From Moraxellaceae bacterium UBA2477 (GTDB taxonomy: Bacteria; Pseudomonadota; Gammaproteobacteria; Pseudomonadales; Moraxellaceae), in NCBI GenBank assembly GCA_002342025.1, contig DDPD01000063.1:1-29532 (forward strand): a stretch of DNA of 29,532 nt. The letters run 5' to 3'. A program made the position numbers and the translations under genes. How positions within the stretch are numbered: the stretch's first letter is position 1; the number at the start of each line of letters is the position of its first letter. Below are positions 16,170-24,412 of this stretch, piece after piece. The notes under the pieces were generated by a model. The model saw nothing but the letters and a program-made list of their open reading frames with translations. It had not been told where the DNA came from and searched no databases.

Positions 16170-16739
16170 CTATATTGCCGCACAAATGGCGCGCGCCGCA
16201 CTGAGCGTACTGGCGGAGCTGGCCGGCATGACTAATCGCACTCGACCCGACTTACTGATTATCCACTGACGCAGCGTGGAATCCTGCGCTTTTGGGGCAC
16301 AGAGGGTCAATGTGCCATTGGATAACGCGGCATCGCCCCATTCCGACCAGACGATGCCCGTACTGGGTCTAAATCCTCTCCAGACTATGCGCCAATTCGG
16401 CGGGATGGGCGGACCGAAAACCATACGGGGCTCGTTTGGCTGTCGTTGGTTGTCTCCGTTGGTATCGGCGAAGGCCAGCCAAGATGCATTCCATACGCTT
16501 TGACAAACCTTGCCGTCGGCACTGGTGCACAGAGTCCACGCCCTCGCATCCGTCAGTGCTCGCTGGCGCAAACGCATCAGCGCCAATTGCCATTGCACAC
16601 CGAGTTGGCGAGCCGTGCTGGCTTGCTGCCAGCTCGACCAACTACTCATCGCCAGCACAAGCATGAATGCGCTTAACGCGAGCACGAGAATGCGCTCCGC
16701 GAGCAACGCGCCGCTCTGCTTGACCGAACGGGATCTCAT
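16170..16739 (-). CDS. fimT: minor type IV pilin, FimT/GspH family
   Basis: A 189-residue pseudopilin. The class III signal is MRSRSVKQSG^ALLAERILVL: Gly at -1, Glu at +5 and a long hydrophobic helix after it, the pattern cut by prepilin peptidase PilD. The C-terminal part holds the GspH/FimT signature NGTLTLCAPK followed by WIISKSGRVRL. ATG at 16739 is used because it overlaps the pilX TGA (ATGA, 16739-16736) and gives a normal ten-residue leader; an upstream in-frame start lacks support. GspH-type minor pilins help prime pilus assembly, and FimT of some species binds DNA for uptake. Here it comes last in the operon, after pilV-pilW-pilX. Confidence 0.87.
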   Translation of the reverse strand: MRSRSVKQSGALLAERILVLALSAFMLVLAMSSWSSWQQASTARQLGVQWQLALMRLRQRALTDARAWTLCTSADGKVCQSVWNASWLAFADTNGDNQRQPNEPRMVFGPPIPPNWRIVWRGFRPSTGIVWSEWGDAALSNGTLTLCAPKAQDSTLRQWIISKSGRVRLVMPASSASTLSAARAICAAI

Positions 16740-17272
16740 GGTGATACCTGCACATAGCGTAACCAAAGCCCTTGTGGGGATGTGCCAGAGCGGCTCCCCG
16801 AGATCAGCTCAAGTTGCCAAGCTTGCGCCTTTAACATGGGAAAGGCCGCCAGATCAGTGCCTTCTTGAAGCTCAGCCTCGTGATTCGGCAGGACGCTTAA
16901 TCGCCACTGCCATGTTGCGGGTTCATGCACTGCTGACATCAGCGGTTGATGAATCGCGGTGCAATTTAGCCGCTCTTGAGTCAACAAGGCGCGCTCCATC
17001 CGCCCACATCCTTGACTGGGTGACGCACGCAAGGGATGCCAGATTTGCTGCTTATCCGCATCTGTGCGCGATGGCACAGGCAAACGCTCTAATTGATGCG
17101 CCAAGAGAGCCAGCCATTGAGATTGTTGAAAACGCTGCTCGGTGAGGCGCACGCCTATGCCTTCGTGGGCCGCCACCTGCAAGCTCGTGATCGCCAACTC
17201 CGTCATGACACCGAGCATGACCAGTAGGCTCCACAACACATAACCCTGCTGAGCACCTGCATGCTTAGCCAT
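16736..17272 (-). CDS. pilX: PilX-like minor pilin
   Basis: A 178-residue protein with a prepilin-like N-terminus: MAKHAGAQQG, then YVLWSLLVMLGVMTELAITS. The Glu expected at +5 of most pilins is Ser. That is compatible with the GspK/PilX class, which commonly lacks it, and the position between pilW and fimT fits PilX. The rest of the sequence is short and poorly conserved, with one Cys pair (GCGRME and LNCTAI) that could form a disulfide. PilX is thought to sit near the pilus tip with PilV, PilW and PilY1. The ATG at 17272 lies inside the last codons of pilW (8-base overlap), so translation is coupled. The name is inferred mainly from context. Confidence 0.68.
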   Translation of the reverse strand: MAKHAGAQQGYVLWSLLVMLGVMTELAITSLQVAAHEGIGVRLTEQRFQQSQWLALLAHQLERLPVPSRTDADKQQIWHPLRASPSQGCGRMERALLTQERLNCTAIHQPLMSAVHEPATWQWRLSVLPNHEAELQEGTDLAAFPMLKAQAWQLELISGSRSGTSPQGLWLRYVQVSP

Positions 17273-18023
17273 TGGGCAGCTCCAGCGTTTGGCTCAGGGC
17301 GCGATGCGCGCGTGCATCGGTGATGCTCCCCAGACTGATGCCTAACCAATCGGCAGGAGGCTGCCAACGGCGTTTGCGTGGTAACAGCTCACTGCCACGC
17401 AAGAAAAGGCCAATCCTTAAGCTACGCACGCGCGTCGCTGGCGACATCGACCTTAAGGCCGAGGCGTCAATATAAGCGCCCGCCAAAGTTTCGCTGGGCG
17501 CAAGGCCATAAAGCACCTGAAAGCTATCAACATCGGCCAACAGCGCGACGCCGGCATCGCCTAAGCGCGAGCAGGTATTGACATCGCACTGCCCCGCATC
17601 ACAGGCCAACACCCAGCCAGAAGTACTGCTATCGGCTCGGACAAAATAACGCTCAACAAGCACTTGGCCTGACAAGACGCGAGTGCCTTCACAATCCAGC
17701 ACTGCACGATCCGCAAGAAATTGCAGCGTCAGCTGATCGCTGAGCGGTTTACCCAAGCCCCGGTTATTGTCACTGAGCCAGGCACTCACCCCCGGATTAT
17801 CTAGCGCCAGCGGGTGTACCCCACCGAACCCCGCCCATTCGGCCCGTTGACGAAGCCGTTGCAGCGCCCATTGCCCGGCATTAGCTGTTTGCAGGGCTTG
17901 TCGTTGTGCTAGCGCGAGCTGCCAGCTGCTGCTTAACCACGCCACAGCCGCCATCATGAGGATGATCCCGATCACGCTGGCCAACAGCCACTCGGCCAAT
18001 GCCACGCCTGTTTGCGACTTCAT
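17265..18023 (-). CDS. pilW: PilW-like minor pilin
   Basis: A 252-residue minor pilin. The class III signal is very short: MKSQTG^VALAEWLLASVIGIIL, with Gly at -1 and Glu at +5. The ATG at 18023 overlaps the TGA of pilV (ATGA), which settles the start; a longer upstream frame would lie inside pilV. Inner features typical of PilW are the LQRLRQRAEWAGFGG segment (about residues 55-69; 'R..AGF.GC' in relatives) and a Cys-rich patch (VLACDAGQCDVNTCSRLGD) around 140-160. PilW belongs to the GspJ-like class of tip-complex pilins. It is smaller than many PilW proteins. Confidence 0.82.
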   Translation of the reverse strand: MKSQTGVALAEWLLASVIGIILMMAAVAWLSSSWQLALAQRQALQTANAGQWALQRLRQRAEWAGFGGVHPLALDNPGVSAWLSDNNRGLGKPLSDQLTLQFLADRAVLDCEGTRVLSGQVLVERYFVRADSSTSGWVLACDAGQCDVNTCSRLGDAGVALLADVDSFQVLYGLAPSETLAGAYIDASALRSMSPATRVRSLRIGLFLRGSELLPRKRRWQPPADWLGISLGSITDARAHRALSQTLELPNG

Positions 18024-18520
18024 TGCAGCAGCAAAACCGAACAATGCGCCTGCGCTAGGCGTACGCCGCTCGCATCCAGGCAGCCCCCCTCCGGGCCGGC
18101 ACTGGCTTCTGTGCCAGACCAAGCCACCAGCAAACAGCTACCTGGCGCATCCAGACAGGGCTGCAACTGCCATTGCACGCGGGGCAGATCCCGGCGTAAC
18201 TGCAGGGCCAGTGCGCCCACATCGGCTAAGGCACGCGCCTCGGCATCGCAGGCTTGCGACTCGCAGGCATCTACCGTTGTGGGATGGGGTAAGGGCTGGG
18301 CAAGGGCTAGACGGTAACGGGATTCGCCGCGAGGATTCAGGCGCCAGCGTGCAGCAAAGTCTTGTAGGGCTTGCAGCGCCAACAGCCGCGTCGCCGCCGA
18401 TTGTTGTAGTTGCCTAGCTTGCCATTGCGCCGCCAGCAGCCCATTTAAGGCTACCGCTAACAGTGCCAAGGCCACTAAAGCCTCGGCCAAACCCATACCG
18501 CGCTGATCCCTGCCCGTCAT
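18020..18520 (-). CDS. pilV: PilV-like minor pilin
   Basis: A 166-residue minor pilin and first gene of the pilV-pilW-pilX-fimT unit. The signal MTGRDQRG^MGLAEALVALALLA has Gly at -1 and Glu at +5. The ATG at 18520 is set by GGAGG five bases upstream. CESQACDAEARALADVGALA near residues 85-104 matches the C-x3-C region followed by an 'A..D...W' helix in PilV/GspI-like proteins, and LPRVQWQLQPC follows. The gene is preceded by a hairpin with a GGA loop and by an AlgR-like sequence (reported separately). It starts 101 bases after the ispH stop, on the same strand. Confidence 0.85.
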   Translation of the reverse strand: MTGRDQRGMGLAEALVALALLAVALNGLLAAQWQARQLQQSAATRLLALQALQDFAARWRLNPRGESRYRLALAQPLPHPTTVDACESQACDAEARALADVGALALQLRRDLPRVQWQLQPCLDAPGSCLLVAWSGTEASAGPEGGCLDASGVRLAQAHCSVLLLQ

Positions 18521-18533
18521 GTTCGCCTCCGCC

Positions 18534-18550
18534 ACAGACATCCTGTCTGT
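18534..18550 (-). promoter_or_regulatory. hairpin with GGA loop just upstream of pilV (CsrA/RsmA-like)
   Basis: On the minus strand ACAGACA-GGA-TGTCTGT is a perfect 7-bp inverted repeat around a GGA. As RNA, ACAGAC-AGGAU-GUCUGU would present GGA in a small loop. The core ACAGGAUGU is one base short of the CsrA selection consensus ACARGGAUGU. It ends four bases before the GGAGG of pilV. The hairpin is plain in the sequence; the protein bound is inferred. Confidence 0.45.
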
Positions 18551-18620
18551 CACAAAGGCTAGATCAGCAATGCGCTATTCGCGACCTCCGCTGACGACCG
18601 GCACGACCAACGGCGAAGAC

Positions 18621-19571
18621 TTAAACCGCTTTTACGGGAATCCGCAGCTCTTTTGGCATGGAGAAAACAATGTGCTCAGGACGACCCGCCAGTTCCTCTG
18701 GCACATTGCCGCCCCAATCGCTGAGGCGCTGAATCACTTGCGCGATCAACACTTCCGGGGCTGAAGCACCGGCGGTGACGCCAACGGCCTTCACATCCTG
18801 CAGCCAGCTTTTTTCAATTTGCTCAGCATTGTCGATCAAGTAAGACTGAGCGCCGATACGCTCCGCCAATTCACGCAAACGATTAGAGTTTGACGAGTTC
18901 GGTGAGCCCACCACCAGTACAACCTGGCACTGCTCCGCCAGCGTTTTCACGGCATCCTGACGGTTCTGCGTGGCGTAGCAAATGTCATCTTTGCGAGGCC
19001 CCTGAATGGCCGGGAACTTGGCGCGCAGAGCATCAATAACACGTGCGGTGTCATCTACCGACAGCGTGGTCTGCGTGACAAAGGCGAGGTTCTCAGGGTT
19101 ACGCACCACCAGCTTGGCCACATCGGCCTCATCTTCCACGAGGTAGATATCGCCGCCATAGTGACGCTCATACTGCCCCATGGTGCCTTCCACTTCCGGA
19201 TGGCCTTCATGACCAATGAGAATGGCTTCGGTACCGCTTCGGGCATAACGCGCAACTTCCATATGCACCTTGGTGACCAAGGGGCAAGTCGCATCAAACA
19301 CCTTCAGGCCCCGCTCAGCAGCTTCGCTCTGTACCGTCTTGGACACGCCGTGCGCCGAGAAAATCACAATGGCATCGTCGGGCACTTGATCCAGCTCATC
19401 AACAAAGACGGCTCCGCGATTGCGCAGGTCATCCACGACAAATTTGTTATGCACGACTTCGTGGCGGACATAGATGGGGCGGCCGAACACTTCCAGTGCG
19501 CGATTGACAATTTCGATAGCGCGATCGACGCCGGCACAGAAGCCACGTGGATTAGCAAGTTTGATGTCCAT
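18621..19571 (-). CDS. ispH: 4-hydroxy-3-methylbut-2-enyl diphosphate reductase
   Basis: Last enzyme of the MEP pathway (LytB): it reduces HMBPP to isopentenyl and dimethylallyl diphosphate with a [4Fe-4S] cluster. The 316-residue protein has the three cluster cysteines at C12 (ANPRGFCAGVDRA), C96 (FDATCPLVTKVH) and C198 (DDICYATQNRQ). The substrate histidines are in VRHEVVHN (41), SAHGVS (74) and GHEGHPEVEGT (124, with E126). The start ATG at 19571 follows CAGGAG at six bases. It is the last gene of the ribF-ileS-lspA-fkpB-ispH series, the order also found in Pseudomonas and E. coli. Confidence 0.97.
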   Translation of the reverse strand: MDIKLANPRGFCAGVDRAIEIVNRALEVFGRPIYVRHEVVHNKFVVDDLRNRGAVFVDELDQVPDDAIVIFSAHGVSKTVQSEAAERGLKVFDATCPLVTKVHMEVARYARSGTEAILIGHEGHPEVEGTMGQYERHYGGDIYLVEDEADVAKLVVRNPENLAFVTQTTLSVDDTARVIDALRAKFPAIQGPRKDDICYATQNRQDAVKTLAEQCQVVLVVGSPNSSNSNRLRELAERIGAQSYLIDNAEQIEKSWLQDVKAVGVTAGASAPEVLIAQVIQRLSDWGGNVPEELAGRPEHIVFSMPKELRIPVKAV

Positions 19572-19589
19572 GACTGGCTCCTGTCTCGC

Positions 19590-20042
19590 TTAATTCAATG
19601 TCACTGCGGTAGCGTCGGCATCCATGACCCGCAGGATATCCACGCTAAAAACGAGCTCACGTCCAGCCAAGGGGTGGTTAAAGTCCACCACCACTATCCC
19701 TTCTGGCAGATCTTTGATGATGCCCGGCAACTCGGCACCACTGACATCGGCAAAATGCATGACCATGCCCGGCTCGAGCAGTTGCTCGCCAAATTGGTGA
19801 CGGGGAAAGTGCTGAACACTGTCTTCGTTCCACTCACCAAAGCCATTTTTAATGACAAACCGACCTTGCTCACCCGCCTGCATGCCTTCAATGGCTGCCT
19901 CGAAGGCTGGCAGTAAGCTGCCATCACCAAACACCATTGTGGGCGGATCATTGCGCTCGTGCGTGCTATCGAGTTGTTCACCCGAGCTCAGCGCCACCGA
20001 AAAATGCAAGCACACGCGCTTGCCCGGACCGACGGCACTCAT
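19590..20042 (-). CDS. fkpB: FKBP-type peptidyl-prolyl isomerase (SlpA/FkpB)
   Basis: A 150-residue cytosolic prolyl isomerase of the SlyD-like FKBP group. The FKBP half-domains are seen in LHFSVALSSGEQLDSTHERNDP near residues 12-33 and FGDGSLLPAFEAAIEGMQAGE (about 38-58). The inserted chaperone flap follows (FGEWNEDSVQHFPRHQF), then DFNHPLAGRELVFSVDIL near 120-137, which is the family signature. No His-rich metal-binding tail of SlyD is present, so FkpB/SlpA fits better. Its ATG overlaps the TGA of lspA by four bases (20042-20039), as in the conserved lspA-fkpB-ispH cluster. Confidence 0.93.
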   Translation of the reverse strand: MSAVGPGKRVCLHFSVALSSGEQLDSTHERNDPPTMVFGDGSLLPAFEAAIEGMQAGEQGRFVIKNGFGEWNEDSVQHFPRHQFGEQLLEPGMVMHFADVSGAELPGIIKDLPEGIVVVDFNHPLAGRELVFSVDILRVMDADATAVTLN

Positions 20043-20566
20043 GACTTATTCTCGCGCCGCGCTTCTAAAAACAAACTGTCGATGATTAGCATGGTGGCCC
20101 CAATCGAAATCCCAATATCCGCGATATTAAACGCCGGGAAATTCCTGCCTGCCCAGTGCACATGAATGAAATCGACAACATAACCCTGCAAGGCTCGGTC
20201 GTAGAGATTGCCCCAGGCACCGCCGAGCAGCAGCACAATCGCCACCGGCAACCAGCGCGAACCGGCAGGCAGGCGTTGCAACCAGACCAACAAACAAATG
20301 CTGACGATGACGCCCACTGCCACGAAGAACCAGCGCTGCCAGCCGCCTGCATCATGCAGGAAACTGAATGCCGCCCCGGTATTGTGCGCCAGCGTCCAAT
20401 TTAGCCAAGGCTGTACATAGCGCGGCCAACCATAAACCAGGGTCTCGCTCGCCCAGACTTTAGTGAAATAGTCGGCAATAAAAATCGCGACGGCAATCCA
20501 CAGCCAACCCCACGGGGCAGCCACAAGCTTACGCGCAACACCTTGCAGCACTGAGTCGTTACGCAT
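20039..20566 (-). CDS. lspA: lipoprotein signal peptidase (signal peptidase II)
   Basis: Inner-membrane aspartyl protease that cuts the signal peptide from diacylglyceryl-prolipoproteins such as BamD. The 175-residue protein has four membrane segments (near residues 20-36, 78-96, 104-118 and 145-165). Conserved motifs are NWTLAHNTGAAFSFL around 56-70, GGAWGNLYDRAL near 115-126, and the catalytic aspartates D132 (VVDFIHVHW) and D150 (FPAFNIADIGISIG). ATG at 20566 is chosen because GAGGAG lies upstream and it overlaps the ileS stop by eight bases; an earlier in-frame ATG would lie deep inside ileS. Confidence 0.96.
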   Translation of the reverse strand: MRNDSVLQGVARKLVAAPWGWLWIAVAIFIADYFTKVWASETLVYGWPRYVQPWLNWTLAHNTGAAFSFLHDAGGWQRWFFVAVGVIVSICLLVWLQRLPAGSRWLPVAIVLLLGGAWGNLYDRALQGYVVDFIHVHWAGRNFPAFNIADIGISIGATMLIIDSLFLEARRENKS

Positions 20567-23396
20567 AACTACGCTCCTCACCTGCTCCGGCCACGTTAAC
20601 GACGCAACGGGCACAAATATCGGGATGATCTGCATGGCTTCCTACGTCGGCACGGTAATGCCAGCAGCGCGCGCACTTGCTGTGCGCTGACGCCAATACC
20701 GCCACGCGCAAGCCCTCTACATCGGTTTCGCTGCCACCGGCCTCTTCACCCGCGCGCAAGCGGGCCGCCGAGGTGATCAAAACGAAACGCAGCTCATCAC
20801 CCAGTGGCGTCAGCAACTCATGCAGTGCGGGGCTGACAAAGAGCTCGACCTCGGCAGACAGCCCCGAGCCGACTTCCTTGCGATTGCGTGCCTCTTCGAT
20901 CTGCTTGTTCACCGCCGACTTCACCGCCAACACCTGCGTCCAGTAGTCACGCGTGAGCAGCGGCTGATCTTCGGGCAAACGCGCCAGACCCGTGTACCAC
21001 TCAGCAAGGAAGACTGAACCGACGCGCTCACCCGGCAACACCTCCCAGATTTCCTCGGCAGTAAAGCTGAGAATGGGCGCGGCCCAGCGCACGAACGCCT
21101 CGGCAATCTGCCACAGCGCGGTCTGCACCGAACGGCGTGCTAGGGAATGTGCCTGCGTCGTGTATTGACGATCCTTGATGATGTCGAGGTAGAAGCCGCC
21201 GAGCTCGACCACGCAGAAGTTATGCAGCTTGTGATAGATCTGGTGGAACTGCAGATCATCGTAGGCCACACGGATGTCGTCCTGCAGACGCGCAGCGGCA
21301 TCGACCACCCAACGATCCAACGCCAGCATTTGGTCAGCAGGGACGGCATCGCGCACCGGATCGAAACCGTTCAGGTTTGAGAGCAGAAAGCGCAGCGTGT
21401 TGCGGATGCGACGATAGCTGTCGGACATGCGCGTGAGAATTTCGTCGCTGACCGACATCTCGCCGCGATAATCGGTGGCCGAGACCCACAGACGGATGAT
21501 GTCGGCGCCCAGCGTCTGCATGACCTTCTGCGGTGCGACGACATTGCCCACCGACTTCGACATCTTGCGGCCCTGGCCATCGACCGTGAAGCCATGCGTG
21601 AGCACGGTCTTGAACGGGGCCGAACCATTGGCAGCGACCGCCGTCAGCAGCGATGACTGGAACCAGCCGCGATGCTGGTCCGAGCCTTCCAAATACAGAT
21701 CAGCCGGATACTGCAAGCCGTCGAAACGCTTGAGCACGCAGGCATGGGTGACGCCGGAATCAAACCAGACATCGAGCGTGTCGGTGGCCTTGTCGTACTG
21801 ATCGGCTTCATCGCCGAGCAGCTCGCTGGCGGCCAGCGAGAACCACGCCTCGATGCCCTCGGCCTCGACGCGCAGCGCAACCTGCTCGATCAGCTCGGCC
21901 GTGCGCGGATGCAGCTCGCCGGTTTCCTTGTGCACGAACAGCGTGATCGGCACACCCCAGGTACGCTGACGCGAAATGCACCAGTCCGGACGACCCGCGA
22001 CCATGCCTTCGATACGCGCCTGACCCCAGTCAGGCAACCACTGCACCTGCTTGATGGCCGCCAGTGCGTTATCACGCAGACCATTCTGAGTCATGCTGAT
22101 AAACCACTGCGGCGTGGCACGGAAGATGATCGGCGTTTTGTGGCGCCAGCAGTGCGGATAGCTGTGCTGGATCTTCTTGTAGCAGAGCAGCGCGAACGAA
22201 CCATCGCCACGCGGCTCGCGCAGGGCATCGAGGATGGCATCGTTGGCCTTGTTCACATGCAGACCGGCAAAGCGCGGCGTGCTCGGCAGAAACACACCGG
22301 AGCCATCGACCGGGTTATCCACCGGCAGACCGTAGACGCGACCAATGACAAAGTCGTCCTGACCGTGGCCAGGCGCGGTATGCACAGCGCCGGTGCCGGC
22401 ATCGGCCGTGACATGCTCACCGACAATCACTGGCACCACGCGCTCGTAGAACGGATGCTGAAGTTGCAAGCCTTCCAGCGCCTGGCCGGCGAATGTCGCC
22501 AGCACCACTGCATCGCTGCCTTCATAGCGAGCGACGGCGGCTTCCCACAGCGACTCGGCGAGCACGAGGTGACGCAGTGCACCAGCACCTTCAGCCCCAG
22601 AGACAGTCACGCGCACGACCACATAAGACAGCTCAGGGTGCAGCGACACGGCTTGGTTGGCCGGCAGCGTCCACGGTGTGGTGGTCCAGATCACGAGTTC
22701 GGCCGTCGGCACATTCACGCCAACGCGTGTGGAAAAATCACCGGCATCAACCACAGCAAAGCCCACATCAATCGCGGCCGAGGTCTTGTCCTGATACTCC
22801 ACTTCCGCTTCGGCCAGTGCCGAACCACAGTCCATGCACCAATGCACCGGCTTCAAACCCTTGTGCAAATGTCCATTGCCGGCGATCTGGCCGAGCACAC
22901 GAATGATGTCGGCTTCCTGCGTGTAATTCATGGTCAGGTACGGGTTATCCCAATCGCCCAAAACACCTAAGCGCTGGAAATCAACGGACTGACGTGCCAC
23001 CTGCGAGGCTGCGTACTCACGGCACTTCTCGCGGAATTCCTTGGCGCTGACCTTCACACCGGGCTTACCGACCTGCTTCTCGACATTGAGCTCGATGGGC
23101 AGACCATGGCAATCCCAGCCCGGCACATAGGGCGCATCAAAGCCGCTCATCGTTTTCGCTTTCACGATGATGTCTTTCAGAATTTTGTTTACGGCGTGCC
23201 CAATATGGATGTCGCCGTTGGCGTACGGCGGGCCGTCATGCAAAATGAACTTCGGTGCGCCGGCTCGCGCAGCACGAATCTGCGCGTACAGCTGCTTTTC
23301 GCGCCAGGCCTCGACGCGCGCCGGTTCGCGCGTGGCCAGGCTGGCCTTCATGGCAAAGTCAGTTTCAGGCAAGTTCAGCGTGTTCTTGTAATCCAT
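20559..23396 (-). CDS. ileS: isoleucyl-tRNA synthetase
   Basis: Class I aminoacyl-tRNA synthetase that charges tRNA-Ile and edits valine. The start ATG at 23396 gives the conserved opening MDYKNTLNLPETDFAMKASL and 945 residues, the usual bacterial size. ATP-binding motif HIGH is in GDIHIGHAVNKILKD near residue 64, and the second motif KMSKS is in GRKMSKSVGN near 610. The editing domain lies between (TTPWTLPANQAVSLHP). The C-terminal zinc finger CARCWHYRADVG ... HPDICARCVVN is complete, placing it in the eubacterial zinc-containing IleS group, which is usually mupirocin-sensitive. Ten bases separate it from ribF; lspA overlaps its end. Confidence 0.98.
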   Translation of the reverse strand: MDYKNTLNLPETDFAMKASLATREPARVEAWREKQLYAQIRAARAGAPKFILHDGPPYANGDIHIGHAVNKILKDIIVKAKTMSGFDAPYVPGWDCHGLPIELNVEKQVGKPGVKVSAKEFREKCREYAASQVARQSVDFQRLGVLGDWDNPYLTMNYTQEADIIRVLGQIAGNGHLHKGLKPVHWCMDCGSALAEAEVEYQDKTSAAIDVGFAVVDAGDFSTRVGVNVPTAELVIWTTTPWTLPANQAVSLHPELSYVVVRVTVSGAEGAGALRHLVLAESLWEAAVARYEGSDAVVLATFAGQALEGLQLQHPFYERVVPVIVGEHVTADAGTGAVHTAPGHGQDDFVIGRVYGLPVDNPVDGSGVFLPSTPRFAGLHVNKANDAILDALREPRGDGSFALLCYKKIQHSYPHCWRHKTPIIFRATPQWFISMTQNGLRDNALAAIKQVQWLPDWGQARIEGMVAGRPDWCISRQRTWGVPITLFVHKETGELHPRTAELIEQVALRVEAEGIEAWFSLAASELLGDEADQYDKATDTLDVWFDSGVTHACVLKRFDGLQYPADLYLEGSDQHRGWFQSSLLTAVAANGSAPFKTVLTHGFTVDGQGRKMSKSVGNVVAPQKVMQTLGADIIRLWVSATDYRGEMSVSDEILTRMSDSYRRIRNTLRFLLSNLNGFDPVRDAVPADQMLALDRWVVDAAARLQDDIRVAYDDLQFHQIYHKLHNFCVVELGGFYLDIIKDRQYTTQAHSLARRSVQTALWQIAEAFVRWAAPILSFTAEEIWEVLPGERVGSVFLAEWYTGLARLPEDQPLLTRDYWTQVLAVKSAVNKQIEEARNRKEVGSGLSAEVELFVSPALHELLTPLGDELRFVLITSAARLRAGEEAGGSETDVEGLRVAVLASAHSKCARCWHYRADVGSHADHPDICARCVVNVAGAGEERSYA

Positions 23397-23406
23397 AAAG
23401 CGCTCG

Positions 23407-24354
23407 TTACACCGCAAAGTAGTCATGGCCTGCGGCAACATCTGCCTCAATAGCCGTTTTCAGCGCATCCAAAGAGGGAAAACGCTGTTCATCACGCAGC
23501 TTGTGGCGAAACACCACCCGCAAGCGACGACCATAGAGGTCGCCATTGAAATTCAATAAGAAGCTTTCGCAGCGCGCCTGCACGCCCTGCACGGTTGGCC
23601 GTGAACCGACATTGGCCACACCCGGATACGCCTTTTCTGGCGCAGCAGCATCGACCCCTAAAACCTCAACTGCAAAAACCCCGCGCAGGGGCAGAACCTG
23701 CCGGTGCATGAGCAGGTTCGCCGTGGGCAGGCCCAGCGTGCGGCCAAGCTTGTCGCCATGCACAACATGACCGGCGACGGCAAACGGGCGGCCGGTCAGT
23801 GCCTCGGCCAGGGCAAAGTCAGCCGCAGCCACGGCTGCGCGCAAACGCGTACTGCTGACGCGTTCATCGGCCACCGTCACCGTCGGCATCTGCCCGACCG
23901 AAAAACCTTGTAGCTGGCCACGGGCCGTCAGCAAGGCGTGATCACCGCTGCGATCACAACCGAAGCGAAAGTCATCGCCAACCAGCACATGGCGCGCGCC
24001 CAAGGCCGACACCAACAGCTCATCAATAAAACCGTTAGCGGTATAGGCACGAAAACGCGCATTAAAACGCACCAACAACACCCGATCGGCACCGGCCTCA
24101 GCCAGCGCCTCTACTTTGTCTCGCCACGTCATTAAGCGCGCGGGCGCATCACGACCGGCTGACTCAGCAAAAAATTCCTGGGGTTGCGGCTCGAAACACA
24201 TCACCAACGCAGGCACACCCAAGGCATCAGCGCGCTGCTTCAACGCCGCCACCATGGCTTGATGGCCGTGGTGCACGCCATCAAAGTTACCTATGGTCAC
24301 GGCATTGCCCCGATGCTCAGGGCGCAAATTGTGCAGTCCGCGAATTAGCTGCAT
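23407..24354 (-). CDS. ribF: bifunctional riboflavin kinase / FAD synthetase
   Basis: Makes FMN and then FAD from riboflavin with ATP. The 315-residue protein has an N-terminal adenylyltransferase domain with VTIGNFDGVHHGHQ near residues 20-33 (HxGH motif), LLVRFNARFR near 98 and VLVGDDFRFG near 127. The C-terminal kinase domain has GHVVHGDKLGRTLGLPTAN (about 195-213) and GVANVGSRPT. It is the first gene of the operon with ileS, lspA, fkpB and ispH, as in most gammaproteobacteria. FAD from this enzyme is used by proteins such as ThiO and acetolactate synthase in this window. Confidence 0.97.
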   Translation of the reverse strand: MQLIRGLHNLRPEHRGNAVTIGNFDGVHHGHQAMVAALKQRADALGVPALVMCFEPQPQEFFAESAGRDAPARLMTWRDKVEALAEAGADRVLLVRFNARFRAYTANGFIDELLVSALGARHVLVGDDFRFGCDRSGDHALLTARGQLQGFSVGQMPTVTVADERVSSTRLRAAVAAADFALAEALTGRPFAVAGHVVHGDKLGRTLGLPTANLLMHRQVLPLRGVFAVEVLGVDAAAPEKAYPGVANVGSRPTVQGVQARCESFLLNFNGDLYGRRLRVVFRHKLRDEQRFPSLDALKTAIEADVAAGHDYFAV

Positions 24355-24395
24355 GAGGGCAAACTCGTTAAGGCGTCAGCGTGAAAAAGCAGCGC

Positions 24396-24401
24396 AGTAT
24401 A
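24396..24401 (-). promoter_or_regulatory. candidate -10 of the ribF operon promoter
   Basis: TATACT on the minus strand, 42 bases before the ribF ATG, is a good -10. A clear -35 is not visible at 16-18 bases upstream. Confidence 0.4.
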
Positions 24402-24412
24402 AAGGATGCGCA

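Noticed and set aside
18529..18554. CRP/Vfr site (TGTGA-N6-TCACA) before pilV
   Set aside because: The left half TGTGA is present but the right half at the correct spacing is not TCACA. The dyad is centred on GGA instead.
21672..22970. Plus-strand open frame of 432 codons opposite ileS
   Set aside because: It lies entirely inside ileS, which carries all expected motifs. The frame is a by-product of high GC codon use.
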